Shown: positions 43,984 to 52,994, counted from the first letter of the stretch. The stretch is 64,000 bases of DNA from an uncultured Bacteroidia bacterium (GCA_902785785.1 CADAAA010000004.1:186001-250000); one strand, 5' to 3'. A program made the numbers and translations. Notes: a model not told the origin generated them from the sequence alone.

Positions 43984-44892
43984 TCAGTCGGAGATTACGA
44001 GACCGTCGTAGGCGGGGGAGATGCCGGGGGGAAGTTCGCTGTCGAACTGTGAATGCGAAGGGAAAGTGTGCGATAGGTGCGTGAGCCAGGTATGCTCCGC
44101 ACCTATCCTCTGTGCAAGCGCGACAGCTTCCGAAAGGCTGAAGTGGGAATGATGGGGATGGTAGCTCACCGTGTTGAGGGTCAGATGCTTAAGTCCGCGC
44201 AGTTTACCAAATTCGCTTTCAGGTATGCTGCTCATGTCGGTAATATATGCGATATCTCCGAAGCGGAATCCCAGTACCGGCATCTTGTCGTGATAGCCTC
44301 TGATTGGAATGATCTTCACGCCTCCCGCCGCAAGGACATCCTCCGTGGGCTTCTTCGCATCATTGACTATGTCATTGCCGCATGGAATGACCGAACCGTC
44401 CGGCATCTGCATGCAGTAACCCTTTTCGTGCATCCAGACAAGGTCTCCGCCTTCCACTGGCATGACCGCGAATGGACTGTCATCGATAAGATGGATGCGC
44501 CATTCCGGGGATCCGGGATATTTGTGTTCGGCAAAGGCGTAGCCGAACATTATCTTGAGTGTTTCCAGCACCTTCGGCTCACAGTAGATGTGTACCGCCT
44601 TGCGGTCGATATAGTTGAGCGCGCGGACATCATCAAGTCCTCCAGTGTGGTCCATGTGATTGTGTGTCAGGAGAATGGCGTCGATATGACATACATCCTC
44701 CCGGAGCATCTGTATGCGGAAATCCGGCCCGGCGTCGACGAGTATCGTCAAGCCGCCGTACTCCACCAGGGCTGCGGAACGCAGCCGCTTGTCGTGCGGG
44801 TCGGCGGAGCGGCATACGGGGCAGTGGCAGCCGATGATCGGTACGCCCTGCGATGTGCCGGTTCCGAGGAATGTCAGTTTAGCCTTTCCCAT
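43984..44892 (-). CDS. MBL-fold hydrolase (PhnP-like) with an inserted segment
   Basis: The protein (302 residues from the ATG at 44892) has GTGTSQGVP at the N-terminus, two Cys residues in the GCHCPVC motif, and the MBL metal motif THNHMDH (residues 76-82). The C-terminus has SHTFPSHSQFDSELP. Related Bacteroidota proteins of this kind are about 255 residues, as far as I recall. The extra length is a segment of about 45 residues containing GYCMQMPDGSVIPCGNDIVN, just before GYHDKMPVLGFRFG. It shows no palindrome. It is the last gene of the tamB operon. Confidence 0.85.
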   Translation of the reverse strand: MGKAKLTFLGTGTSQGVPIIGCHCPVCRSADPHDKRLRSAALVEYGGLTILVDAGPDFRIQMLREDVCHIDAILLTHNHMDHTGGLDDVRALNYIDRKAVHIYCEPKVLETLKIMFGYAFAEHKYPGSPEWRIHLIDDSPFAVMPVEGGDLVWMHEKGYCMQMPDGSVIPCGNDIVNDAKKPTEDVLAAGGVKIIPIRGYHDKMPVLGFRFGDIAYITDMSSIPESEFGKLRGLKHLTLNTVSYHPHHSHFSLSEAVALAQRIGAEHTWLTHLSHTFPSHSQFDSELPPGISPAYDGLVISD

Positions 44893-44894
44893 GG

Positions 44895-46244
44895 TCAGAT
44901 GATGATGTCTGTCAGCCGCCCGACGAGCGAAGCGTCGTAAGGCCGCACAATACGTATGTAGTTTCCGGTATATCCCGACATGTTCCCGTCCTTTTCCTTC
45001 GATTCGAAAAGCACGCGCTCGCGAATGCCGCGGTTCTCCTCGACGAATTCGTCGTGGAGGCGGGAGCACAGCTCCTCAAGGGCGAGGACGCGCTCATGCT
45101 TGACGGCTTCCGACAATTGTCCGGGCATCTTCGCCGCCGGAGTCCCTGGCCTGCGGGAATAGGGGAATACATGTATGAAAGCCGGTCTCAGCCGGGCGAT
45201 GAAATCATAAGTTTCCTTGAACAGCTCCTCAGTCTCGCCCGGAAGACCGACCATCGTGTCTATGCCGAAGAACACCTTCGGCTTGCCAGGACCTTCCATG
45301 CGGGAACGGATATAGGCTATCCGGTCCGCGAAGAATGCGGTGTCGTATTTACGACCCATGGCCTTCAGGAGCGTGTCGCTGCCAGTCTGGAGCGGTATGT
45401 GGAAATGCGGCTGGAACTTTGTCCCGGAAGCGATCCAGTCGACGATCTCCTCCGTGATGAGGTTCGGCTCAATCGATGAGATGCGGTAACGCTCTATGCC
45501 TTCGACCTTGTCCAATGCCTTAAGAAGGTCGAGGAAAGACTCGCCGGTGGTATGCCCGAAATCCCCGGTGTTGACCCCCGTCAGGACGATTTCCTTCACG
45601 CCTTCGGCTGCAATCGCCTCTGCATTCCTTACGCACTCGCAAATCGGAATGTTCCGGCTCTCACCACGGGCATATGGCACAGTGCAATACTTGCAGAAAT
45701 TGTTGCACCCGTCCTGCACCTTCAGGAACGACCTCGTCCTTTCCCCTGTGCTGTACGCCCCGAAGACGGAATTTCTTTTCTCCGGGGGTAGTGTCCCGGA
45801 AAATGCCTCACTATGTTCGGCCCCCCCCATTGCGAGCAATGGGTCCCCCCCTCTTATGTTGCCGAGGGTGGCACAATTCTCCGGGGCACTACCCTCGGAG
45901 AAAAATCCTGTCAGGGCCAGGGTTTCGGGGACTACGAGGGATTTCTCGTGGGCGCCGAAGACGCGGGTGACTCCTTCGATGGCCTCGAATTCGGCCCTGT
46001 GAAGCTCTGCGCTGCATCCGGTAACGATGATGCGCGCATCGGGGTTGATGCGATGCATCTTCCGCACGATGTTTCGGGATTTTGCGTCAGACGTACCGGT
46101 GACGGTACAGGTGTTGACCAGGTAGATGTCGGCTTTCTCCTGCCACGGGACTACCTTGAGTCCTGCGGCCTTGAACTCCCGCTCGTAAGTGGAAGTCTCC
46201 GCATAGTTGAGCTTGCAGCCCAGTGTCAGGAAAGCTATTACCAT
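44895..46244 (-). CDS. mtaB: tRNA t6A37 methylthiotransferase MtaB with an in-frame palindromic insertion
   Basis: The protein (449 residues from the ATG at 46244) has the MTTase N-terminal domain (TLGCKLNYAET, NTCTVTGTSD, TGCSAE), the radical-SAM motif CNNFCKYCTVPYARG and a C-terminal TRAM-like region. MtaB adds a methylthio group to t6A at position 37 of ANN-decoding tRNAs. Residues about 114-157, between the N-terminal and radical-SAM domains, are encoded by a palindromic element at 45776-45904. In this linker position the insertion is probably tolerated. It shares the path with tsaD, divergently encoded nearby. It overlaps folB by 7 nt. Confidence 0.93.
   Translation of the reverse strand: MVIAFLTLGCKLNYAETSTYEREFKAAGLKVVPWQEKADIYLVNTCTVTGTSDAKSRNIVRKMHRINPDARIIVTGCSAELHRAEFEAIEGVTRVFGAHEKSLVVPETLALTGFFSEGSAPENCATLGNIRGGDPLLAMGGAEHSEAFSGTLPPEKRNSVFGAYSTGERTRSFLKVQDGCNNFCKYCTVPYARGESRNIPICECVRNAEAIAAEGVKEIVLTGVNTGDFGHTTGESFLDLLKALDKVEGIERYRISSIEPNLITEEIVDWIASGTKFQPHFHIPLQTGSDTLLKAMGRKYDTAFFADRIAYIRSRMEGPGKPKVFFGIDTMVGLPGETEELFKETYDFIARLRPAFIHVFPYSRRPGTPAAKMPGQLSEAVKHERVLALEELCSRLHDEFVEENRGIRERVLFESKEKDGNMSGYTGNYIRIVRPYDASLVGRLTDIII
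45776..45904. repeat. Palindromic MITE-like element inside mtaB (129 nt)
   Basis: Terminal inverted repeats at 45776-45804 and 45876-45904 agree at 26 of 29 positions (core CTCCG[G/A]GGGTAGTG). The centre holds a perfect 8-bp hairpin CCCATTGC-GA-GCAATGGG at 45826-45843, between C8 and C7 runs. The length is 43 codons exactly, so the reading frame is kept. The design matches the recG element. Confidence 0.75.
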
Positions 46245-46621
46245 TTCCTGTCGAGGATTCTTCCGGACTTGGTCTCGTGAGGATATGACACGGTCACGCG
46301 TGACCATTGGCATGCCCCGCCGACAGGCGGAGTGCACTTGGATATCCTTATCTGGAAACGGATGAATTCCGGGAACTTCGCGGCAATGCCCTTGACTATC
46401 CTCCAGGCCACGTTTTCCATGAGGTTCGACGGTTTGTCCATCTCCTCGCGGATGACCTTGTAGACGTCGGCGTAATCGACCGTGTCATCCAGACGGTCGG
46501 ACTTGGCCGCGGTCTTGAAATGGTATTCCGCCCTGAAGTCGACCACGAAAAGGTTGCCCTCGGCCCTTTCCTTTTCGAAGCAGCCGTGGTACGCATGGAA
46601 CTCCATCCCGCTGAGTTCCAT
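46238..46621 (-). CDS. folB: Dihydroneopterin aldolase
   Basis: The protein (127 residues from the ATG at 46621, which overlaps the previous stop as TAATG) has the FolB signature GMEFHAYHGCFEKER with the conserved Tyr and His, and a C-terminal ISKCTPPVGGACQWSRVTV with the second-subunit active-site residues. It converts dihydroneopterin to 6-hydroxymethyl-dihydropterin and glycolaldehyde in folate synthesis. In-frame upstream ATGs at 46645 and 46681 are possible but lie inside the upstream gene. Confidence 0.93.
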   Translation of the reverse strand: MELSGMEFHAYHGCFEKERAEGNLFVVDFRAEYHFKTAAKSDRLDDTVDYADVYKVIREEMDKPSNLMENVAWRIVKGIAAKFPEFIRFQIRISKCTPPVGGACQWSRVTVSYPHETKSGRILDRKW

Positions 46622-47325
46622 TATGCCAACATCAGAAATACGCATGGTCTTTTTCCTATTATCGGGTTTTCTTTTTTCCATTCTGCTACGGTCTTGGTAC
46701 GTATGAACTCATCAGGCATCGTGATGTCCGCTGCAATGCAGATCCTGGTCGAAGGACGGCAGGATTGGAGCAGATCGGAGAACATCGCATCGTTGCGGTA
46801 CGGAGTCTCTATGAATATCTGCGTCTGCCGTTTGGACTGCGAAGTCTTCTCGATGCTTTTTATGGCGCTGCGCCTCTCCTCCGTCTTGGCGGGGAGGTAG
46901 CCGCAGAACGTGAATGACTGGCCGTTCAGCCCGGAGGCCATGAGAGCCATCATCAGGGATGACGGCCCGACCTGGGGCACGACTTCGATGCCGTGGCGAT
47001 GGCAGAGCGCCACCAGCGCGGACCCCGGGTCCGCCACTGCCGGCAGCCCGGCCTCGCTGATGAGGCCGACGTCCCTGCCGTCTTCGAACAGCGCTACGAG
47101 CCGTTCAACTTCCGCCGCCGAGGTGTGCTCGTTGAGTTCGTGGAATTCGAGTTCCTGGATGTGCCCCTTGAGCCCTGCGCGCGACAGATAACGCCTGGCC
47201 GTCCTGACCTCCTCGACGACATAGCAGCCTATGCGCTGCAGCAACTCGAGGGTAGGGGCGGGAATCACCACTTCAGGGTCGTAATCTCCAAGCGGAGACG
47301 GTATCAGATACAGTTTTCCTTTCAT
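46621..47325 (-). CDS. RsmI-like SAM-dependent methyltransferase
   Basis: The 234-residue protein has the tetrapyrrole-methylase fold: LYLIPSPLGDYDP at the start, LISEAGLPAVADPGSALV and VVPQVGPSSLMMALMASG. It corresponds to the RsmI family (16S rRNA C1402 2'-O-methylation), though it lacks the usual long C-terminal domain, and Bacteroidota carry a second RsmI-like paralogue. The C-terminus ends IGKRPCVFLMLA. Its start overlaps the tamB stop as ATGA, and its stop overlaps the folB start. Confidence 0.8.
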   Translation of the reverse strand: MKGKLYLIPSPLGDYDPEVVIPAPTLELLQRIGCYVVEEVRTARRYLSRAGLKGHIQELEFHELNEHTSAAEVERLVALFEDGRDVGLISEAGLPAVADPGSALVALCHRHGIEVVPQVGPSSLMMALMASGLNGQSFTFCGYLPAKTEERRSAIKSIEKTSQSKRQTQIFIETPYRNDAMFSDLLQSCRPSTRICIAADITMPDEFIRTKTVAEWKKENPIIGKRPCVFLMLA

Positions 47326-50300
47326 TCCGGCTTCTCTACTTCGATGGTCACTTTTTCCTCGTCCCTTGTCGGAACGGCATCCTGGGACTGGCGTTTGGAC
47401 TTGGGTGTAAACAGGTCGCGAAGGAACAGCTTCAGCGAGTCGAACTCTTTCTGGTAAGCGACGCCTACTCCGTTCCTCTGCAGGTTGTCGAGATAGTTGG
47501 TATATTCATCGGCAGAATGCGAGAACAGGTTCAGGCGCACCTGCCCGCTCTTGTCCATCTTGACTTCGATGTCCAGGTCTCCTACGACGTCCCCGCTCCC
47601 GGAGGACATGTATTGCCGGTTTCCGACACTGCCGTTGACGCTTACCCGGTTGTTGAACAGTTGCGTTGAAAGGGCGACGTCGAAGATGCTCCGACCGCTT
47701 CCGCTCTCTGCGTAGTTCAGGCCGAGGTCAAGCGGGATGTCCAGCTTCTGCAGGATGTTGTTCAGCTGGTTGGCCATGAGGTCGGCGACATTGGACGTCA
47801 GGAGGTTGGAATTGTTCACGATGCCGGACTGCTCGTCGGGGATGAAGTTGTTCGTCACGAGCAGGGCGATGAATTGCTTCTGGACCTTGTCGTCAGTACT
47901 GAGGGCGCTCTCGACCCTGGACTTGGTCATTGGATCGAGGTCGGGAATATCGATGGAGAAATCGAGCTTGGGATTGCGGATCTTGTCCGAGATGTTGACG
48001 CCGCAAATCACGTTCCTTCTGGAAGAGACGGAAGTAGTGTCGGCGATGAGGTTGGACAGGGAAGTCCTGAGGGCGTACTTCGCACCGATGGACAGGTCGC
48101 TGTCCATGATGTCTCCATTGAACTTGATGGAACTGCCGTCGTCCACGGTGAAATCCTTGCTGGTGATGCCCATGCCGTTGAAGTGGTAATGGCCGCTGTT
48201 GAGGGTGTAGTCTCCGTTGATGGTAAAGACATCCTTGGAGGGGCGAACTTCAAGGGCTATGGTACCGGCGCCGCGTCCTATAAAGACATTGCCCGTGGCC
48301 TTGTCCACTTCGAGATGGGCCTCCACCTGCGGCGTGGCGTTGACACGCACGCGTACGGCCAGGTCGCTCTCTTCCTTGCGCGTCTCCACGAGACGGTTCA
48401 TCATGAGCTCGTATGGATCCATGTAGACTTCGCGCACCGGCTCCTTGAATATAAGGAGGTCGCTGCCGCCCATAGCAGTCGAGCCGTTCAAAGGGATGTG
48501 GAAGTGTCCACCCTTGACCGTCGTGGCATTCACATCAAGCAAAAGGGATGAGAATGGCCCTGTAATGTTGACGCGTCCTGTACCGAATACGTTGCCATAG
48601 AATGCTTCGCCGTCGGACTCCCGGAGATCGACGACCTCCATGTTGTTGAGCCTGATACGGGTATCCATGCGAATGTTCTTGAAATGGTCGTATGAGATGC
48701 CTCCCGTGATGGTTCCGGACCCGTCGGAACGGTCCTTTATGGCGATGTCGTCAAAGAAGACTCCGCGGCTGTTGACATGCAGCCCTCCGTTCAGGTAATA
48801 GGGAACCTGGGTGAAAGCGACCTTCAGCAAGCCGTCTTCTATCTTCAGGTCATCTCCCTCCAGTTCAAGTGAACTCAGCGGGCCGTCAGCACTGACCTGG
48901 CCGGTAAGCTTGCCGCCAATATCGCTGAATACCGACTTCAGGAAAGGTGCGGCATATCCGAGATCGAAACCCTCGAGGCCGGCGAACAGGCCAAGTGACT
49001 TGTCTTTAGGTATGTAATAGCCTCGGGCGTCCATGGAGGTGTTGCCGTCGATGGAGTTGCGGAGGGCATAGTCGAGCAATCCGTTCTCAAGGTCCCATGA
49101 TCCACCGAGGGTGACTGTTCCGGCCGGCCGGCCGGCGATGGTCGTGGAATCGGTGGAGACGTTGACCATGAGCCCTAGCTTGTCCTTGACCGGAGATGTG
49201 ATCATGGCCCTGCCGTACGCGATGCCGGAGATGCCAAGATCCTCCAGGGAGAAGGTGTTGACAAGACCTAGGTCGACATTGTTTATGCTGACCATCAACG
49301 TGTCCGGCTTGTCCTGGGATACGCCGCCGTCGATGGCGAAGTTCTGCTCTCCGTTGGAGATGTTGAGCCCGTTCACTTCGACGGAACCCTCCGAGTAGTG
49401 GTACGCGGCGGGATCGAAGCGCCACTGCTGTCCCTTCAGGTAGATGTTGGAAGTGAGGCTCCTTGCGTCGAGCACCGGCTTCTTGGGCGAACTGCCCGAC
49501 AGGTCTCCGGTAAGATAAAGCTCGCCACGGTCCTCAGGATCGTTCATGTTGTTGAAATTGAATCCTAAGCCGACGTTGTTGTCATTGGCATAGAGCATCA
49601 ATGCATCGTTCCTGAGGATAAGGCTGCGGGAAAGGCTCAATTCAGACCCGGTCACTGTGCAGTTGAGGGCATCGTCGCCGTTGTCGAGGTCGAGGCTCAT
49701 GTTCCTCAAGTACTTATCCTTGAAAGCAAGGCGCGGCGACGTGATGCGCCCGGTGAGCCTTCCGCCCTCCGTGACGCGCAGCCGGAGCGCGGTGCTGTCC
49801 GCGATGTAGGCGCCCGGCGCCAGGAAGGACAGCAGGTCACGGCTGTCATGGAAATTGAGCGCTATGCGGTATGATGTGCCGTCCCAAGGCTTTGCCTCCT
49901 CCTCGTACAGTGCGGCGACTTCCTTCTTGGTGGTGATCTCCTGCAGGTCCTTGACCAGGGAAGCGATGCTCTTGGAACCGTTGTACGTGCCGTCCAGGAA
50001 TGCCGAACTGAGTTTGATGGAGTAGCCGTCGTCAGCGGAGGAAGAATCTACATGGATGTCACCGATGTCGTGCATGCCGTTCGCGCTCTCGAGCATCAGG
50101 TCTTCGGCATCGACCCTTCCGATGAGGCCGCGTTGCGGTACATTGACGAAGTCGGCATTGATGCTGCCGAGGGAAACGCGTGAGATCTCACGCTTGTCGA
50201 TGTTGAGCGCGTGAAGGTCGGCATAGCCGAGCGATGCATAGAAGCGGTAAAGGGCGTTGTCCGAATTGGGCGACAGGTTGAACAGACCCTGGAACATGAA

Positions 50301-51779
50301 GTTGATGTTGGGGTCGTTGCAGATGATGCGGCCGTCGAAAGCATTATCCTCGTATTTGCCTGTGGCATGAATGTCGGAATAGTCGTATCCGAGGAGGTTC
50401 AGACGGTCGATGCGCAACGAATCGATGCCGACGGCAGGGGCTCCCTTACCTAGCGTGGCATTTATGCCGGTGCGGAGCGAAACCGGACCGATGAAGTCCT
50501 TGCCGATAAAGCGTCCAACATCAACGTTGTCGGTAACAAGGTCGCCGTTGACCCTCATGGGGGCAGTGGATACGATGTCCCGTATATTGAGGTCAGCCCT
50601 GGCCGTGCCGGAAGGGGAGTCCATGGTGCCGTTCACCTTGAGATCGGCCAGGCTGCCTGACGTGGAGCCGTTGAAACGGAAAGTCTCGCCCTTGGCGAGG
50701 TTTCCGAGACTGATGGGCTTTCCGGGAATCCACTGGCTCAGGAAACCTCCCAGGCCGTCCGTGGTGAAGGTGAAATCCTTGAGCTCGGTGTTGAGGCCCA
50801 TGTTGGATATGTCAGTGACATTGTTCAGGGCTACATTGGCAGTCCCGCCGAATCCGGAGGTCCTGTCCTTGAAGTTGAGGTCGTATACGCGGAGGTTGTT
50901 GACCGGACCGCTTACCCTTCCGGAATTGATGTCCGCAACTATGCCGTTGTCCTTGAACGAAGGCACGAAATAGGACAAGGTCTTGAATGCAAGCGTGCTG
51001 CGGCCAAGCTCTCCGTTTATCCTTACCTTGTCCACGAAATCACTGAAGTCTTCCGTGCCGTTGTATGAGAGCGTCAGCTCGGGTACGGAGAGGTTGGACG
51101 ATGCATCGCGGAGGCGGAGACCGGTGATGGCGGTCCTGCCGTTGCCTACGCTGGCTTCACCGCTCAAGGTGGCATCAAGACCGCTTTTTTCCCGGACCCT
51201 GACCGTCTTGGCGTGGCCTGACATTACGCCACCGGACATCTTGAGATCACTGCCCTCGATGTCGGCAATGAGGTCAAGGTCGCCCCAGTCTATTCCGAAA
51301 TCGGGCTTCTCGACCGGCTTTCCGGTACGGTCGATCATCCTGAAATTGAAATCCTTGACAGATACGTTCCTTATGGAGAATACATCGCCCTCTTTCTTCT
51401 CCTTCTCTTCCTCAGGAGGTTTGAGCCTGAAGATACGGGCGATGTTGGAGGTATATTCGCCGGATTCATTTACGAGGGCGAAACGTGCGTGCTCGACTTC
51501 GACATCCCTTAGTTGGATGCCGTTTTGTGAAAGCAGACCCTGAAGGGTGAAGCGTGCGGCCACGGTCTCTGCATTGAAGAGGGTATCCACACGGGGATCT
51601 CCCTGCAAGGGGTTGTTGTCGATTATCGCTATGTTCTTGATGACCAGACCGTTGAAAGGCACGAAAGTCATGTCCGAGAACTCGATGCGCCCGTCGATGC
51701 TCTTCTCGATCGAGTGCAGGACCTTGCGGGCAAGGGCAGTCTGTGCCGCAGGGATCTGCAGCACGAGCAGGGCGGTCAA
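47322..51779 (-). CDS. tamB: TamB-like translocation and assembly module protein
   Basis: The protein has at least 1485 residues, with a long repetitive beta-rich body and a C-terminal TamB (DUF490) domain (FNNRVSVNGSVGNRQY, GLNYAESGSGRSIFDVALS). Family members bridge inner and outer membranes and help insert outer-membrane proteins or move lipids. The first recognised start codon is the TTG at 51779, but that falls in the middle of the N-terminal membrane anchor. The frame is open up to a TAG at 51854-51852, and no ATG or GTG lies in between. The true start may be a non-standard codon near 51836-51842. Confidence 0.88.
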   Translation of the reverse strand: MTALLVLQIPAAQTALARKVLHSIEKSIDGRIEFSDMTFVPFNGLVIKNIAIIDNNPLQGDPRVDTLFNAETVAARFTLQGLLSQNGIQLRDVEVEHARFALVNESGEYTSNIARIFRLKPPEEEKEKKEGDVFSIRNVSVKDFNFRMIDRTGKPVEKPDFGIDWGDLDLIADIEGSDLKMSGGVMSGHAKTVRVREKSGLDATLSGEASVGNGRTAITGLRLRDASSNLSVPELTLSYNGTEDFSDFVDKVRINGELGRSTLAFKTLSYFVPSFKDNGIVADINSGRVSGPVNNLRVYDLNFKDRTSGFGGTANVALNNVTDISNMGLNTELKDFTFTTDGLGGFLSQWIPGKPISLGNLAKGETFRFNGSTSGSLADLKVNGTMDSPSGTARADLNIRDIVSTAPMRVNGDLVTDNVDVGRFIGKDFIGPVSLRTGINATLGKGAPAVGIDSLRIDRLNLLGYDYSDIHATGKYEDNAFDGRIICNDPNINFMFQGLFNLSPNSDNALYRFYASLGYADLHALNIDKREISRVSLGSINADFVNVPQRGLIGRVDAEDLMLESANGMHDIGDIHVDSSSADDGYSIKLSSAFLDGTYNGSKSIASLVKDLQEITTKKEVAALYEEEAKPWDGTSYRIALNFHDSRDLLSFLAPGAYIADSTALRLRVTEGGRLTGRITSPRLAFKDKYLRNMSLDLDNGDDALNCTVTGSELSLSRSLILRNDALMLYANDNNVGLGFNFNNMNDPEDRGELYLTGDLSGSSPKKPVLDARSLTSNIYLKGQQWRFDPAAYHYSEGSVEVNGLNISNGEQNFAIDGGVSQDKPDTLMVSINNVDLGLVNTFSLEDLGISGIAYGRAMITSPVKDKLGLMVNVSTDSTTIAGRPAGTVTLGGSWDLENGLLDYALRNSIDGNTSMDARGYYIPKDKSLGLFAGLEGFDLGYAAPFLKSVFSDIGGKLTGQVSADGPLSSLELEGDDLKIEDGLLKVAFTQVPYYLNGGLHVNSRGVFFDDIAIKDRSDGSGTITGGISYDHFKNIRMDTRIRLNNMEVVDLRESDGEAFYGNVFGTGRVNITGPFSSLLLDVNATTVKGGHFHIPLNGSTAMGGSDLLIFKEPVREVYMDPYELMMNRLVETRKEESDLAVRVRVNATPQVEAHLEVDKATGNVFIGRGAGTIALEVRPSKDVFTINGDYTLNSGHYHFNGMGITSKDFTVDDGSSIKFNGDIMDSDLSIGAKYALRTSLSNLIADTTSVSSRRNVICGVNISDKIRNPKLDFSIDIPDLDPMTKSRVESALSTDDKVQKQFIALLVTNNFIPDEQSGIVNNSNLLTSNVADLMANQLNNILQKLDIPLDLGLNYAESGSGRSIFDVALSTQLFNNRVSVNGSVGNRQYMSSGSGDVVGDLDIEVKMDKSGQVRLNLFSHSADEYTNYLDNLQRNGVGVAYQKEFDSLKLFLRDLFTPKSKRQSQDAVPTRDEEKVTIEVEKPE

Positions 51780-51859
51780 CAGGAGGGTGACCAGAAGGAC
51801 CAGGACCCTGGCGATTATTTTTAATGCCTTTCTGATACGGATACAGTTTTTCTAACCTA

Positions 51860-51867
51860 CAAATTTA
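51860..51867 (-). promoter_or_regulatory. -7 box of the tamB operon
   Basis: The minus strand reads TAAATTTG. A transcript would start at about 51855, so any start codon must lie within the following 20-75 nt. This supports translation from upstream of the TTG at 51779. Confidence 0.5.
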
Positions 51868-51891
51868 ATAAATAAATCGCGTATTTATTGC

Positions 51892-51899
51892 TAACTTTG
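51892..51899 (+). promoter_or_regulatory. -7 box of tsaD
   Basis: TAACTTTG lies 26 nt before the ATG at 51926, back to back with the tamB promoter. The -33 match is poor. Confidence 0.45.
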
Positions 51900-51925
51900 C
51901 CGCTGCATTTGGAGAAAAAACGATT

Positions 51926-52948
51926 ATGTCTGATATCATACTCGGCATCGAGTCGTCATGCGACGATACTTCGGCGGCTGTCATCAAGGACGGATACCTG
52001 CTGTCCAACGTCATAGCCAGCCAGGCGGTGCACGAGTCCTTCGGAGGAGTGGTGCCGGAACTGGCTTCAAGGGCCCACGAGCTTAACATCGTTCCTGTCG
52101 TAAGCGAGGCGCTCTCGCGGGCCGGGGTTAAGGCTTCGGACCTGACGGCGATCGCCTTCACGCGCGGCCCGGGCCTGCTCGGTTCCCTTCTGGTCGGTAC
52201 ATCCTTCGCCAAGGCAATGGCGGTGTCGCTCGACATCCCCCTGGTGATGGTAAACCATCTCCAAGGCCACATCCTGGCAAACTTCGTCAAGCAGTACGAC
52301 AAGGAGAACCGCCAGCCGTCCTTCCCTTACCTCTGCCTGCTGGTCTCCGGAGGCAACTCCCAGATAGTCAGGGTGAACAGCCCTTTGGACTTCGAGATCC
52401 TCGGCCAGACCATCGACGATGCCGTAGGGGAGGCTTTCGACAAATGCTCCAAGATGATGGGACTCGGCTATCCCGGAGGCCCCATCATAGACAGGCTTGC
52501 AGCCCAGGGCGATCCGGATCGCTTCAAGTTTGCCAAACCTCACATCCCAGGGCTCGACTACAGCTTCAGCGGCATCAAGACTTCGCTGCTGTACTTCGTC
52601 CGTGACGAGATGGCCAAGGACCCGGAGTTCATGGAGAAAAACAAGGAGGACATCTGCGCATCGTTCCAGAAGACGCTGATAGACATCTTGATGGACAAAC
52701 TCATCAAGGCTGCCAAGCAGACGGGTATCAAGGAGATCACGATTGGCGGTGGAGTCTCTGCCAACAGCGGCCTCCGCCGCCGTATCGAGGAGGAAGGCCG
52801 CAAGCGCCGCTGGAACACTTATCTCCCTGAATTCAAGTTCACTACGGACAACGCTGCGATGATTGCGATAGCCGGCTATTTCCACTATCTAGCCGGCGAG
52901 CGCTGCCCCCTCGACGTCGCTCCCGTCTCCCGCATCGCAGATTTCTAG
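51926..52948 (+). CDS. tsaD: tRNA N6-adenosine threonylcarbamoyltransferase
   Basis: The 340-residue protein is a full TsaD (Gcp/Kae1). It has GIESSCDDTSAAVI at the N-terminus, the metal-binding HLQGH (His111 and His115) and PGLDYSFSGIKTSLL. A C-terminal TIGGGVSANSGLRRR and FTTDNAAMIA region follows. With TsaB, TsaC and TsaE it makes t6A37 in tRNA. This is the substrate for MtaB, encoded in the divergent operon. It is followed by the FAD oxidoreductase 46 nt downstream. Confidence 0.97.
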   Translation: MSDIILGIESSCDDTSAAVIKDGYLLSNVIASQAVHESFGGVVPELASRAHELNIVPVVSEALSRAGVKASDLTAIAFTRGPGLLGSLLVGTSFAKAMAVSLDIPLVMVNHLQGHILANFVKQYDKENRQPSFPYLCLLVSGGNSQIVRVNSPLDFEILGQTIDDAVGEAFDKCSKMMGLGYPGGPIIDRLAAQGDPDRFKFAKPHIPGLDYSFSGIKTSLLYFVRDEMAKDPEFMEKNKEDICASFQKTLIDILMDKLIKAAKQTGIKEITIGGGVSANSGLRRRIEEEGRKRRWNTYLPEFKFTTDNAAMIAIAGYFHYLAGERCPLDVAPVSRIADF

Positions 52949-52994
52949 CAGGTCAACCGCATAATAGCTACCTTTACGGAGGAATTCCATTTCA

